7,589 nt of DNA from Deltaproteobacteria bacterium (GCA_030627405.1 DAOUSD010000061.1:1-7589); one strand, 5' to 3'; numbered from the stretch's first letter, positions 1 to 6,474 are shown. Notes: generated by a model not told the origin, from the sequence alone. Program-made: numbers and translations.

Positions 1-21
1 AAAAAAATTGTTATGATGAAA

Positions 22-180
22 CCTAAGTTGAGCGATTTTTTGCGAAGAAATGTGCCGGAATCTTGATGCAGCAAGGTTTGCGAAAAGCGTAGGCATACCA
101 ATGGATATGTCAAGACTTTTCGCAAGTCCTTGATGCGCAATAGATTGGTGCAAGTAGAGTAAAAAATCGCTCAATTCAGG
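22..180. mobile_element. MITE-like palindromic element with terminal inverted repeats
   Basis: The ends are 20-bp terminal inverted repeats, 22-41 and 161-180. Read inward they are CCTAAGTTGAGCGATTTTTT and CCTGAATTGAGCGATTTTTT, with two mismatches. The sequence TGAAA stands immediately outside each end (17-21 and 181-185), which looks like a 5-bp target-site duplication. The interior is also imperfectly palindromic: CAAGG..TTGCGAAAAG in the left arm recurs inverted in the right arm, so one strand could fold into a long hairpin around position 101. The element is only 159 bp and has no reading frame of note, so it would be non-autonomous. CCT-starting ends with a 5-bp duplication resemble IS1380-family elements; that link is an inference. 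A related half-copy lies at 4658-4730. The element ends 22 bp before the first epimerase start and may carry or disturb its promoter. Confidence 0.75.
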
Positions 181-202
181 TGAAAGTAAAAAGGAAAAAA
201 TT

Positions 203-1147
203 ATGAATTCCAGGTTGAGCAAAGTTCTTGTTACCGGCGGTGCCGGCTTTATAGGGTCCCATCTTGTTGATGCCCTTGTCGCAGGGGGATGCGATGTTGT
301 AGTTCTTGATGACTTGTCTTCCGGCAGTCTTTCCAACCTGGAACATGTAAAAGATAAAATTACTTTCTATAAAGGTACTATACAGGACCAAAAAATTTTA
401 ATGAAAGCATCTGAAAACTGCGAGGTAATTTTCCATCAGGCAGCAATGGTCTCTGTAACAAAAACTGTAAATAATCCGGTTGATTCCGCATTTATAAACG
501 ACCTGGGGACACTTTTTGTGCTCGAGTCCGCAAGACAAAACAAAGTAAAAAGAGTTGTTCTTGCAAGCTCAAGTGCTGTTTACGGAGATGACCCGCTTTT
601 ACCAAAACATGAGAACATGCCGTTGAAACCAATGAGCCCTTATGCCGTTCAAAAGCTCACCGGAGAACTTTATGCGCGTATCTACAATGATCTGTATGGG
701 CTTGAAACAGTCTGTCTCCGTTATTTTAATGTATATGGTCCAAGACAGGATCCATCATCACCTTATTCAGGTGTTATATCGATTTTTATGACCAGGGCTG
801 TTTCAAAAAAGCCTCCTGTAATATGCGGCGACGGAAAACAGTACAGAGACTTTGTTTTTGTTAAAGATGTTGTAAAAGCTAATCTGCTTGCCGCAACAGA
901 AGATGATGCAGCCGGACGAATATTCAATATAGGTACCGGCAAACATGTTAGTATAAATAGTCTCTGGGATATGATAAGCCTTTTTTCCGGCTTAAAGATT
1001 GAACCTGAATACTCACCACCAAGGCCGGGAGATATTACAGAATCAGTTGCAAGTATAGAACAGGCGAAATCGGCGCTGGGGTTTGAACCTGATTATTTAT
1101 TTGAAAAAGGGCTTAAAATTACTTTTAAATGGTATAAAGATTCATAA
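203..1147 (+). CDS. NAD-dependent nucleotide-sugar 4-epimerase (GalE/WbpP-like extended SDR)
   Basis: This 314-residue cytoplasmic enzyme has the full layout of an extended short-chain dehydrogenase/reductase epimerase. The N-terminal Rossmann fold opens with TGGAGFIG (residues 11-18), and Asp36-Asp37 end the second strand, as expected for NAD binding. The HQAA motif is at 78-81. The catalytic set is the Ser cluster SSSAVYG (122-128) with Tyr147 and Lys151 (YxxxK). RYFNVYGPRQDP (173-184) and RPGD (274-277) are typical of the UDP-sugar 4-epimerase group that includes WbpP and TviC, which act on UDP-GlcNAc. UDP-glucose is an equally possible substrate, and exact specificity cannot be read from motifs. 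Known members invert C4 of the hexose through a transient 4-keto intermediate. A ribosome site AAGGA (191-195) lies 7 nt before the ATG. Length is normal and nothing is broken. The context suggests precursor supply for LPS or exopolysaccharide. Confidence 0.9.
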   Translation: MNSRLSKVLVTGGAGFIGSHLVDALVAGGCDVVVLDDLSSGSLSNLEHVKDKITFYKGTIQDQKILMKASENCEVIFHQAAMVSVTKTVNNPVDSAFINDLGTLFVLESARQNKVKRVVLASSSAVYGDDPLLPKHENMPLKPMSPYAVQKLTGELYARIYNDLYGLETVCLRYFNVYGPRQDPSSPYSGVISIFMTRAVSKKPPVICGDGKQYRDFVFVKDVVKANLLAATEDDAAGRIFNIGTGKHVSINSLWDMISLFSGLKIEPEYSPPRPGDITESVASIEQAKSALGFEPDYLFEKGLKITFKWYKDS

Positions 1148-1149
1148 CC

Positions 1150-1258
1150 GTTCACGGCTTGAAACTTGAAATTGGAAAGTAGAAATTGGGGAGAACAGCG
1201 CAAAAGCATGAAAGCCAAATTTCCAATTTCTATTTTCTATTTTAAATGTTCCATGAAC
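1150..1258. repeat. Imperfect inverted repeat behind the first epimerase gene
   Basis: The left arm 1150-1189 (starting GTTCACGG, ending GTAGAAATTGG) is repeated in reverse complement at 1223-1258 (starting CCAATTTCTATTTTC, ending CATGAAC). The match is best over the inner 14 bp and at the outer GTTCA/TGAAC ends, with mismatches and small gaps between. The arms are separated by about 33 bp. It begins 2 bp after the stop codon of the epimerase gene. RNA from either strand could fold into a long A/U-rich hairpin, but there is no GC-rich stem followed by a U run, so it is not an obvious intrinsic terminator. It looks more like a dispersed intergenic repeat of the GAAATTGGAAA type. Confidence 0.6.
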
Positions 1259-1273
1259 GCTTACAAAGATTCA

Positions 1274-1419
1274 ACCTGTGCGGTTAGCCATTAGCTGTTA
1301 GCGTTTAGCCGTTAGCATTAAAAAGGAGTGGAAATGAGAGATTTTAGAGAACTTAATCAACAGGTCACTGAGGTAAAGAGGATGTTGAACAGTTTTATCC
1401 AAAAGCTAACCGCACAGGT
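1274..1419. repeat. Perfect 15-bp inverted repeat enclosing the small remnant gene
   Basis: ACCTGTGCGGTTAGC at 1274-1288 is exactly repeated as its reverse complement at 1405-1419. The right copy is inside the 3' part of the small remnant reading frame. The 116-bp interior contains the TTAGC heptamer array, the ribosome site and the start of the frame. The flanks also share CAAAGATTCA in direct orientation (near 1264 and 1422). A transcript could form a 15-bp stem holding the start region in its loop. Whether it is functional or only a by-product of repeat rearrangement is unknown. Confidence 0.6.
1283..1317. repeat. Tandem TTAGC heptamer array (five units)
   Basis: Five consecutive 7-bp units share a TTAGC core: GTTAGCC, ATTAGCT, GTTAGCG, TTTAGCC and GTTAGCA. 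Only the first and last base of each unit varies. The same unit forms a larger array at 7488-7579. The array stops 3 bp before the AAAAGGAG ribosome site of the remnant gene. Confidence 0.8.
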
Positions 1420-1459
1420 CGCAAAGATTCACGGAAGTAAAATTATAATTATTAGTTAA
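1334..1459 (+). pseudogene. Deletion remnant of a four-helix-bundle (S23/IVP-type) protein gene
   Basis: An intact 41-codon frame starts at ATG 1334 behind a strong ribosome site, AAAAGGAG (1321-1328, 5 nt spacing), and ends with TAA. Its first residues, MRDFREL, match the usual beginning of the bacterial four-helix-bundle family related to 23S rRNA intervening-sequence proteins. Residues 8-27 (NQQVTEVKRMLNSFIQKLTA) match my memory of the family's C-terminal helix. Full members are around 115-130 residues, so roughly 75 central residues are missing. The junction falls where both halves of the family tend to have an (R/K)EL segment, which suggests a deletion between short similar stretches. 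The tail after residue 27 (ending HGSKIIIIS) is not family-like. The start and ribosome site are intact, so a short peptide could still be made, but a working bundle is unlikely. The family assignment is from memory. Confidence 0.65.
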
Positions 1460-1472
1460 ACAGGAGTCGAAT

Positions 1473-2501
1473 ATGAATTTCCAATTTAACAGAGTGATAG
1501 TTACGGGAGCTGCAGGATTTATAGGTTTTCACCTTTCAATGAGACTATTAAAAGATGGCTGCCATGTTACCGGTATCGACAATTTAAACCCTTATTATGA
1601 TGTAAATCTTAAAAAAGCCCGTCTTGAAAAGCTGACACCGTTTGAAAATTTTTCTTTTTATAACATGGATATTTCGGACAAAAAAAGTCTTGAAGAAATA
1701 TTTAATAATACAAAGTATGATGTTGTAGTTAATCTTGCAGCCCAGGCCGGTGTCAGATATTCGATTGAAAATCCTCATGCTTATGTGGATTCAAATATTG
1801 TAGGTTTTGTTAATTTGCTTGAATCTTGCAGACACAACGATGTGAAACATCTGGTTTTTGCCTCATCCAGCTCTGTTTATGGAGCAAATACAAAAATGCC
1901 TTTTTCGGTTCATAACAATGTAGATCATCCTGTATCTCTTTATGCTGCTACAAAAAAAGCAAATGAACTAATGGCTCATGCTTACAGCCATCTATATGGG
2001 ATGCACTGTACAGGGCTCAGGTTCTTCACTGTTTACGGACCATGGGGACGTCCGGACATGGCTCTCTTCCTCTTCACAAAAGCAATTCTTGAAGAAAAAC
2101 CGATAAAGGTCTTCAACCACGGCAGGATGCAACGCGACTTTACTTATATCGACGACATTATAGAAGGTGTTGTCAGGATAATGGCCAGACTGCCCGAACC
2201 AAATCCAGCATGGAACGGAGATAATCCTGACCCGGGAACATCATACGCAAGATATAAAATTTACAATATAGGTAACAATAATCCTGTTGAACTAATGGAA
2301 TATATTGGCGTGATAGAAAAAGTACTCGGCAAAAAAGCTAAAAAGGAATTTCTTGATCTTCAGCCAGGAGATGTACCTGCTACGTATGCTGATATTGATG
2401 ATTTGATAAAAGATGTTGGTTTTAAACCTGAAACAACCATTGAGACAGGTATAAAACAATTTATTTTATGGTATAATGAATATTATGGCGTTACTATTTA
2501 G
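1473..2501 (+). CDS. UDP-glucuronate 4-epimerase (CapI/LpsL/GAE-like)
   Basis: This 342-residue extended SDR epimerase is expected to interconvert UDP-glucuronate and UDP-galacturonate in the cytoplasm (EC 5.1.3.6). The NAD fold begins with TGAAGFIG (residues 11-18). IDNLNPYYDVNLKKARL (35-51) is a hallmark of the glucuronate epimerase subgroup. LAAQAGVRYS (88-97) follows. The catalytic motif is SSSSVYG (131-137) with Tyr157 and Lys161. VYGPWGRPDMALFLFTKAI (187-205) is the second subgroup hallmark. QPGDVPATYAD (297-307) lies near the C-terminus. Length is as usual for the family. The ATG has a good ribosome site, AGGAG (1462-1466), 6 nt upstream. Galacturonate is a common building block of LPS core, capsule and O-antigen, which fits the neighbouring 4-epimerase. 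The spacer between the two epimerases is full of repeats, so they may have separate promoters, although none is evident. The next gene starts 27 bp after the stop. Confidence 0.93.
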   Translation: MNFQFNRVIVTGAAGFIGFHLSMRLLKDGCHVTGIDNLNPYYDVNLKKARLEKLTPFENFSFYNMDISDKKSLEEIFNNTKYDVVVNLAAQAGVRYSIENPHAYVDSNIVGFVNLLESCRHNDVKHLVFASSSSVYGANTKMPFSVHNNVDHPVSLYAATKKANELMAHAYSHLYGMHCTGLRFFTVYGPWGRPDMALFLFTKAILEEKPIKVFNHGRMQRDFTYIDDIIEGVVRIMARLPEPNPAWNGDNPDPGTSYARYKIYNIGNNNPVELMEYIGVIEKVLGKKAKKEFLDLQPGDVPATYADIDDLIKDVGFKPETTIETGIKQFILWYNEYYGVTI

Positions 2502-2515
2502 GTGGTGGATAGGCT

Positions 2516-2520
2516 GAGGG
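2516..2520 (+). promoter_or_regulatory. Ribosome binding site deciding the AAA+ ATPase start
   Basis: GAGGG lies 8 nt before ATG 2529. The same frame is open back to GTG codons at 2502 and 2505, directly after the preceding stop, but those have no purine-rich site before them. Residues after ATG 2529 (MEIKTDIPGG) already look like the family's own N-terminus, so 2529 is preferred. Confidence 0.6.
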
Positions 2521-2528
2521 TGAAAGAT

Positions 2529-3608
2529 ATGGAAATAAAGACAGATATTCCTGGCGGCCAGGAGTGCGCAGAACGGATTTTCAAGTACACCGGCCACAAT
2601 TTCGAGCCGGATATCGCAAAAAAACTGTGGCCAAAGATCTTACAGCACAAGTGGTATCTGTCCGAAAAATTGAACCGGAACGTAGGAATTAAGGTTGCCT
2701 CTATTGACTTAATCGAAAACGTTGAGCCGATGGAAAAAAATTCGCATAACGAAGAAAGGATTCGGCTCCTCAAGGACCTTGGTTCCCAGATGATAGACCG
2801 ATCGGTTTGGGATACGATATCCGATACTCAGCCGCCCAAACAGATCGTAAATAAAAGAATAATTCTTCCGCTCACCGAGACGGATCTGGCTCTCAAACAC
2901 GGAGTCATTTCACCCAAAACCATCATCTTTTTCGGCCCTCCTGGTACCGGCAAAACCCACTTTGTACGGGCTATCGCAGGAATTCTTCGGTGGTGGTATA
3001 TTGAGATCAGCCCCAGCACCTTATTAGCCGATGGAGAAGATCGCATGGGAGCCAACCTCAAGCGATTAATGGAAAAGGTACGCAACGTGGACCAGACAGT
3101 GGTGTTCATAGATGAGTTTGAGGAAATCGCAGCCAGCCGGGATCATGCGTCCCGTATCGACAAATCGATTACAAACGAGTTTCTTAAACAGGTACCATTG
3201 CTGAAAAAACAGGGCGGAAGAATGCTCCTTATATGCGCCACCAATTATATCCAGCAGCTCGATGCAGCACTATTACGGCCAGGTCGCTTCGACTGCGTCA
3301 TTCCGGTTGGAGGTTTGGATGATCAGGGTCGACGAACTATTTTTGAGTATTATCTGTCAAGCACCAATCGGGGCGAAATAGACGTGGAAAGAATCATCTC
3401 CATGATCCCGCTTTTTACCCCCGCGGACATTGAGTACCTTTTCCAGAAGGTCAGGCAATACTCTTTTGAGAAGGAATACACCAAAAAAGAGGATTGCCGT
3501 GTTACAACGGAAACATTTGTGGAAATAATTCCTAAAGTTCGACCTACGCTTACTAATGAAATTATAGAAGAATTTGAACGGGATTGCAACCGTTATACCC
3601 GGTATTAG
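2529..3608 (+). CDS. AAA+ ATPase, FtsH/Cdc48-like core with a conserved N-terminal domain, function unknown
   Basis: Counted from ATG 2529 the protein has 359 residues. The AAA core has Walker A GPPGTGKT (136-143), Walker B VVFIDEFEE (191-199, Asp195-Glu196), sensor-1 CATN (236-239) and a second region of homology LDAALLRPGRFD (244-255) with candidate arginine fingers Arg250 and Arg253. The N-terminal part includes HKWYLSEKLNRNVGIK (40-55), a segment I recall from DUF4032-type proteins (moderate certainty). No signal peptide or membrane helix is seen, so it is probably cytosolic and ATP-driven. By hand alignment the FVG pore-loop aromatic of FtsH/Cdc48 unfoldases is replaced by acidic residues in ADGEDRMGA (167-175), which argues against classical threading. 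The protein looks complete at both ends. It follows the UDP-glucuronate epimerase by 27 bp, so co-transcription is likely. Its codons look richer in G and C than the epimerase genes, hinting at a different history. Substrate and partner are unknown. Confidence 0.85.
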   Translation: MEIKTDIPGGQECAERIFKYTGHNFEPDIAKKLWPKILQHKWYLSEKLNRNVGIKVASIDLIENVEPMEKNSHNEERIRLLKDLGSQMIDRSVWDTISDTQPPKQIVNKRIILPLTETDLALKHGVISPKTIIFFGPPGTGKTHFVRAIAGILRWWYIEISPSTLLADGEDRMGANLKRLMEKVRNVDQTVVFIDEFEEIAASRDHASRIDKSITNEFLKQVPLLKKQGGRMLLICATNYIQQLDAALLRPGRFDCVIPVGGLDDQGRRTIFEYYLSSTNRGEIDVERIISMIPLFTPADIEYLFQKVRQYSFEKEYTKKEDCRVTTETFVEIIPKVRPTLTNEIIEEFERDCNRYTRY

Positions 3609-4257
3609 GTGCCCCTGTTTGGATGGATGCCGCCGTTCCATTACATTGACCGTATTGACCAACGTCTGTGCAAGCGATGCCAATATGCTGCTTGATAAAT
3701 ATGCCAACATAGTCAACTACATTCTTCAGTTCAATTACCACGTCAACTTATAAACTAATGTACGCAAGTCCGTCCCAATTCACACCTGCCCTCTCAAGCT
3801 GAAAGACGACCGGAACATGGTACGGATCCCGGATAGAGCATAGGGAGTTACTGTGCCTTTTGGATAAAAATGCCTTTTGCAAAGAAAACAAGATGCCGAA
3901 GGCTGGCTAATCAACCGGCCAAAAAAAGCAAGAATCCCGCTTATTATCTAATGTATGTTTCGCGCAGTTAGATTCTAACATGCTTAGGGCTAACAGCTTA
4001 TTGCCGGCATCCGTAAATATTGAAAAAGTGTAAACTACAAAATGAAGGATGCCAAATTTTGTTATTTTTTTCACCGCCGAACCAGTTAGTATATAGTTTC
4101 CATCTAATATCAAATTTAAAACCACTTGACGAGTAAATGTTGATTTTTTTATAACTTTCGAGTTGGGCAACAGCCTGTTTATATATCCGGCTTTCCTGTT
4201 TTGGCGCTGTGCCTGTCTCTATCGGAGAGGTGTTGATCCGCGCTTGCTCGCCGATAA
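3609..4257. other. Intergenic stretch without a convincing gene; possibly decayed coding sequence
   Basis: No frame here looks like a sound gene. On the plus strand, translation right after the ATPase stop gives a 28-codon frame in phase with it (GTG 3609, containing GWMPPFHYIDRID). An overlapping frame, DANMLLDKYANIVNYILQ, ends at a TAA near 3750, and the same phase then continues to about 3840 with further protein-like sequence. This patchwork resembles a gene broken by stops and shifts, but I recognise no family. On the minus strand, a frame from TTG 4261 down to 3998 overlaps the lipoprotein stop and begins plausibly (IIGEQARINTSPIETG). It then becomes AT-rich and unconvincing, with a second frame (3907-4170) overlapping it. 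ATCGGAGAG (about 4219-4227) and CTCGCCGAT (about 4249-4257) could form a small hairpin next to the lipoprotein stop, without a U run. Confidence 0.5.
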
Positions 4258-4629
4258 TCAATGCACGATATCTCTATAACCATATGCTGAGTCGTAGATT
4301 ACACCGTTCTTATCAATATAGAAAGATGTGTTGATGACACGCACATGTTGTTCCGGGGGATAAATTCTCTTTTCTTTCCTAAGAGTCGTCTTGTCAGCAC
4401 CTTTCTGCTCATAGGTGACTACAGTACCAGGCCGCAAAGAAACTTCCTTTTCCTGGTATATCCAGATCTCTCCTCCTTTGTCATCCGGTTCCTTTGCGTC
4501 AGGCGGGCCAAGCTGGCCTATAAGGTAAGCCCTGGTCATGCCGTGATAGCTTTCAAGGTTTATCTTTGTTGTCTGACAGGCGCAAAGACCTAATACCACG
4601 GCTGCCATGAATAATATTGTCTTTTTCAT
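4258..4629 (-). CDS. BamE/SmpA-like outer-membrane lipoprotein
   Basis: This is a 123-residue predicted lipoprotein. The signal peptide has Lys2-Lys3, a hydrophobic run to Leu15 and a lipobox LCAC (15-18), so Cys18 is the likely lipidated residue. Cys16 is a less suitable alternative. Gln19 after the cysteine favours export to the outer membrane. The mature part has the SmpA/OmlA (BamE) domain pattern: HGMTRAYLIGQLGPPD (29-44), GGEIWIY (52-58) and a closing strand FYIDKNGVIYDSAYG near 102-116. BamE itself assists the beta-barrel assembly complex. Many small lipoproteins share this fold, so a role in the BAM complex is only a possibility. ATG 4629 has a ribosome site GAGGA (4638-4642, minus strand) at 8 nt. 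It stands alone, with a MITE half-copy in its leader. A TATAGT hexamer (minus strand, about 4652-4657) could be a -10 box, but no clear -35 goes with it. Confidence 0.8.
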   Translation of the reverse strand: MKKTILFMAAVVLGLCACQTTKINLESYHGMTRAYLIGQLGPPDAKEPDDKGGEIWIYQEKEVSLRPGTVVTYEQKGADKTTLRKEKRIYPPEQHVRVINTSFYIDKNGVIYDSAYGYRDIVH

Positions 4630-4657
4630 ACTCTCTTTCCTCTTTCAAATAACTATA

Positions 4658-4730
4658 CCTAAGTTGAGCGATTTTTTACTCGACTTCCACCAATCTCTTG
4701 CGCATTAAGGACTTGCGAAAAGTCTTGACA
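4658..4730. mobile_element. Half-copy of the palindromic MITE-like element
   Basis: This stretch begins with the same end sequence CCTAAGTTGAGCGATTTTTT. Over 73 bp it matches the reverse complement of the right arm of the first element (108-180) without gaps and with six mismatches. After position 4730 the similarity fades, no second terminal repeat follows before recN, and I see no target duplication. It is therefore a one-armed, probably decayed or truncated copy. It lies between the recN 3' end and the lipoprotein start, 28 bp upstream of that start codon, so lipoprotein transcription probably begins in or close to it. Confidence 0.75.
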
Positions 4731-4776
4731 CATGCCGGGAAAGAGTGGCTGACAAGTGTTTCAAAAAGATTCATGG

Positions 4777-6474
4777 TCAGCTTTTAAGCATTTCGCGCGC
4801 ATGATCAAGAGTTGTCTTTGTAATTTCCATGCCGCCTAACATTCTGGCTATTTCTTTTATGCGGTCTTTTTCGTTTAGCGGGTTGATAGAGGTAATAGTT
4901 CTGCCCTGTGAAACATTTTTTGTTATCCTGAAATGATTATCGCCGAATTTTGCGATCTGCGCCAGATGTGTGATGCAGATTATCTGATGATAGCGGGCAA
5001 GTTTAGATAGCTTTATGCCAACAGCTTCGGCCACACTTCCTCCGATTCCGGCATCCACCTCATCAAAAACCAGGGTTTCCACCGATCCTTTCTCGGCCAG
5101 GATAGCCTTTAAAGCAAGAACAATTCTTGAGAGTTCACCTCCGGAGGCTATGCTTGCCATAGGTTTAGGGTCTTCTCCCACATTAGGAGCGATCAAAAAA
5201 TTTGCCTGGTCAATTCCTGTTTCACTTATAGCATTTCCCTTGACAACAAGGTAGGGATCTGAGTTGTCGCTTGCCGGTATTGTTTGTAAAGATATCTTAA
5301 ATTTGGTCCCGGTCATTCGAAGTGAGGCAAGCTCCTTTTCAACTTTTTTTGCAAGTAGTTTTGCGGCTTGCGATCTTTTAGATGAAATATCTAAGCATAA
5401 CCCGGATAATTCTCTAAGCAATTCCGAAAGCTTTGTTTCAATATCATTTATTTGGCCGGAGATGTTTTCAATTCCGGAAAGTTCTTGATCTATGGTTTCA
5501 AGATGCAAAATTACCGCTTCAAGAGCTCCTCCGTATTTACGCTTCAACCTTGTGAGGATATCCAGGCGCGATTCTACCTCTTCCAGGCGCTTATCATCTA
5601 TTGTTATAATTTTCAGGTAAGTTCTAAGCTCCTCAGCTATATCCTCTATGCGAAACGTCGCTTCACTTAGTTCTTTTGCCTTTGATGTCAGTTCGGGATC
5701 TATTGCAGTTGCTTTGTCAAGATTTTTTTTCGCCTCAACAAGCCTTTCAACTACAGCCCCGTCTGCGCTGTAAAGATCTTCAATGCTGCTGTAGACTGCA
5801 CTGTAAAGCTCTTCTCCATTTTTTAGTCTTATTCTTTCCTGTTCAAGAGAGGCATCTTCTCCATGTTTTATAGAAGCATCTAAAATTTCTTTTTTTTGAA
5901 ATTCCAGCAAATTAATATGTTCCGCCTGCCTGTCTCGTATGTTATTAAGTTTACGAAGCTTCTGAATCAATGGAACAATTTCATGAAAAAGCCTGAAAAT
6001 CCTGGCGCGCACCGGTGTCAGACCACCGAACTGATCAATAATCATCAGTTGAAGATCTTCTTTTAGAAGACCCTGATGAGCATGCTGCCCGGATATGCTG
6101 GCCAGTTTTTCAGTTGCCTGGTTCAGCATCTGTATAGTTGCAAGATGTCCGTTTATGTAAATTCTGTGCCGGTCTTCGCGGGAAATGATTCTTCTTATCA
6201 ATAATTCTTCAGATGCCTTGCCACCTTGCTCATCAAGAATTTTGAAAACTTTGCTTTCCGGAGTTATTTTAAATAATGCTTCAAGTTCAGCGGTTTCAAC
6301 GCCGGTTCTAATGAGTTTTGCTGATGCTCTGCTGCCCAGTAAAAGATTAACGGCATTTATAATAATGGATTTGCCTGCTCCGGTTTCACCACTTAATATG
6401 GTTAGACCGTCTGAAAAGCATATATGAAGATTTTCAATTATTGTAAAATTTTTAATGGAAAGTTCTTTAAGCAT
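4777..6474 (-). CDS. recN: DNA repair ATPase RecN
   Basis: RecN is an SMC-like ATPase that acts early in recombinational repair of double-strand breaks, together with RecA. The 565-residue length is normal. The N-terminal ABC half starts MLKELSIKNF and has Walker A GETGAGKS (29-36) and the RecN motif SISGQHAHQGLL (126-137). A long helical, coiled-coil region with many Glu, Lys and Leu residues spans about 155-385 and lacks a zinc hook. The C-terminal half has the ABC signature SGGELSR (444-450), Walker B LVFDEVDAGIGG (468-479, Asp471-Glu472) and the switch motif ITHLAQIA (501-508, His503). The start at 6474 is chosen because MLKEL is the family's standard beginning. A TTG at 6564 in the same frame would only add 30 unrelated residues overlapping NAD kinase. 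No good ribosome site precedes 6474. The gene lies 68 bp after the NAD kinase stop, and this gene pair is common in bacteria. Confidence 0.95.
   Translation of the reverse strand: MLKELSIKNFTIIENLHICFSDGLTILSGETGAGKSIIINAVNLLLGSRASAKLIRTGVETAELEALFKITPESKVFKILDEQGGKASEELLIRRIISREDRHRIYINGHLATIQMLNQATEKLASISGQHAHQGLLKEDLQLMIIDQFGGLTPVRARIFRLFHEIVPLIQKLRKLNNIRDRQAEHINLLEFQKKEILDASIKHGEDASLEQERIRLKNGEELYSAVYSSIEDLYSADGAVVERLVEAKKNLDKATAIDPELTSKAKELSEATFRIEDIAEELRTYLKIITIDDKRLEEVESRLDILTRLKRKYGGALEAVILHLETIDQELSGIENISGQINDIETKLSELLRELSGLCLDISSKRSQAAKLLAKKVEKELASLRMTGTKFKISLQTIPASDNSDPYLVVKGNAISETGIDQANFLIAPNVGEDPKPMASIASGGELSRIVLALKAILAEKGSVETLVFDEVDAGIGGSVAEAVGIKLSKLARYHQIICITHLAQIAKFGDNHFRITKNVSQGRTITSINPLNEKDRIKEIARMLGGMEITKTTLDHAREMLKS

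Noticed and set aside
1283..1317. CRISPR-like array
   Set aside because: The units are 7 bp with no spacers and no cas genes are present. It is a simple tandem heptamer repeat.
1136..1432. Repeated AAAGATTCA at about 1136, 1265 and 1423 as target duplications of inserted repeats
   Set aside because: The copies are short, a similar one occurs at 4764, and the flanking sequence does not line up with element ends, so chance or diffuse rearrangement is as likely.
3357..3716. Minus-strand open frame of 119 codons opposite the 3' part of the ATPase gene
   Set aside because: It lies mostly antisense to a clearly conserved AAA+ gene, and its product has no domain-like pattern.
3901..3927. GGCTGG..CCGGCC hairpin followed by seven A's as terminator
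   Set aside because: On the plus strand the run is A, not T. On the minus strand the T run precedes the stem, so the order is wrong for termination.
3998..4261. Minus-strand frame of 87 codons overlapping the lipoprotein stop (TTG start)
   Set aside because: The first part looks plausible, but the rest is AT-rich, aromatic-rich and unlike a folded protein, and a second equally long frame overlaps it. It is kept only as possible decay.
4748..4778. GCTGAC/GTCAGC hairpin at the recN stop as terminator
   Set aside because: The stem is only 6 bp with a loop of about 19 nt and no U run follows on the minus strand.
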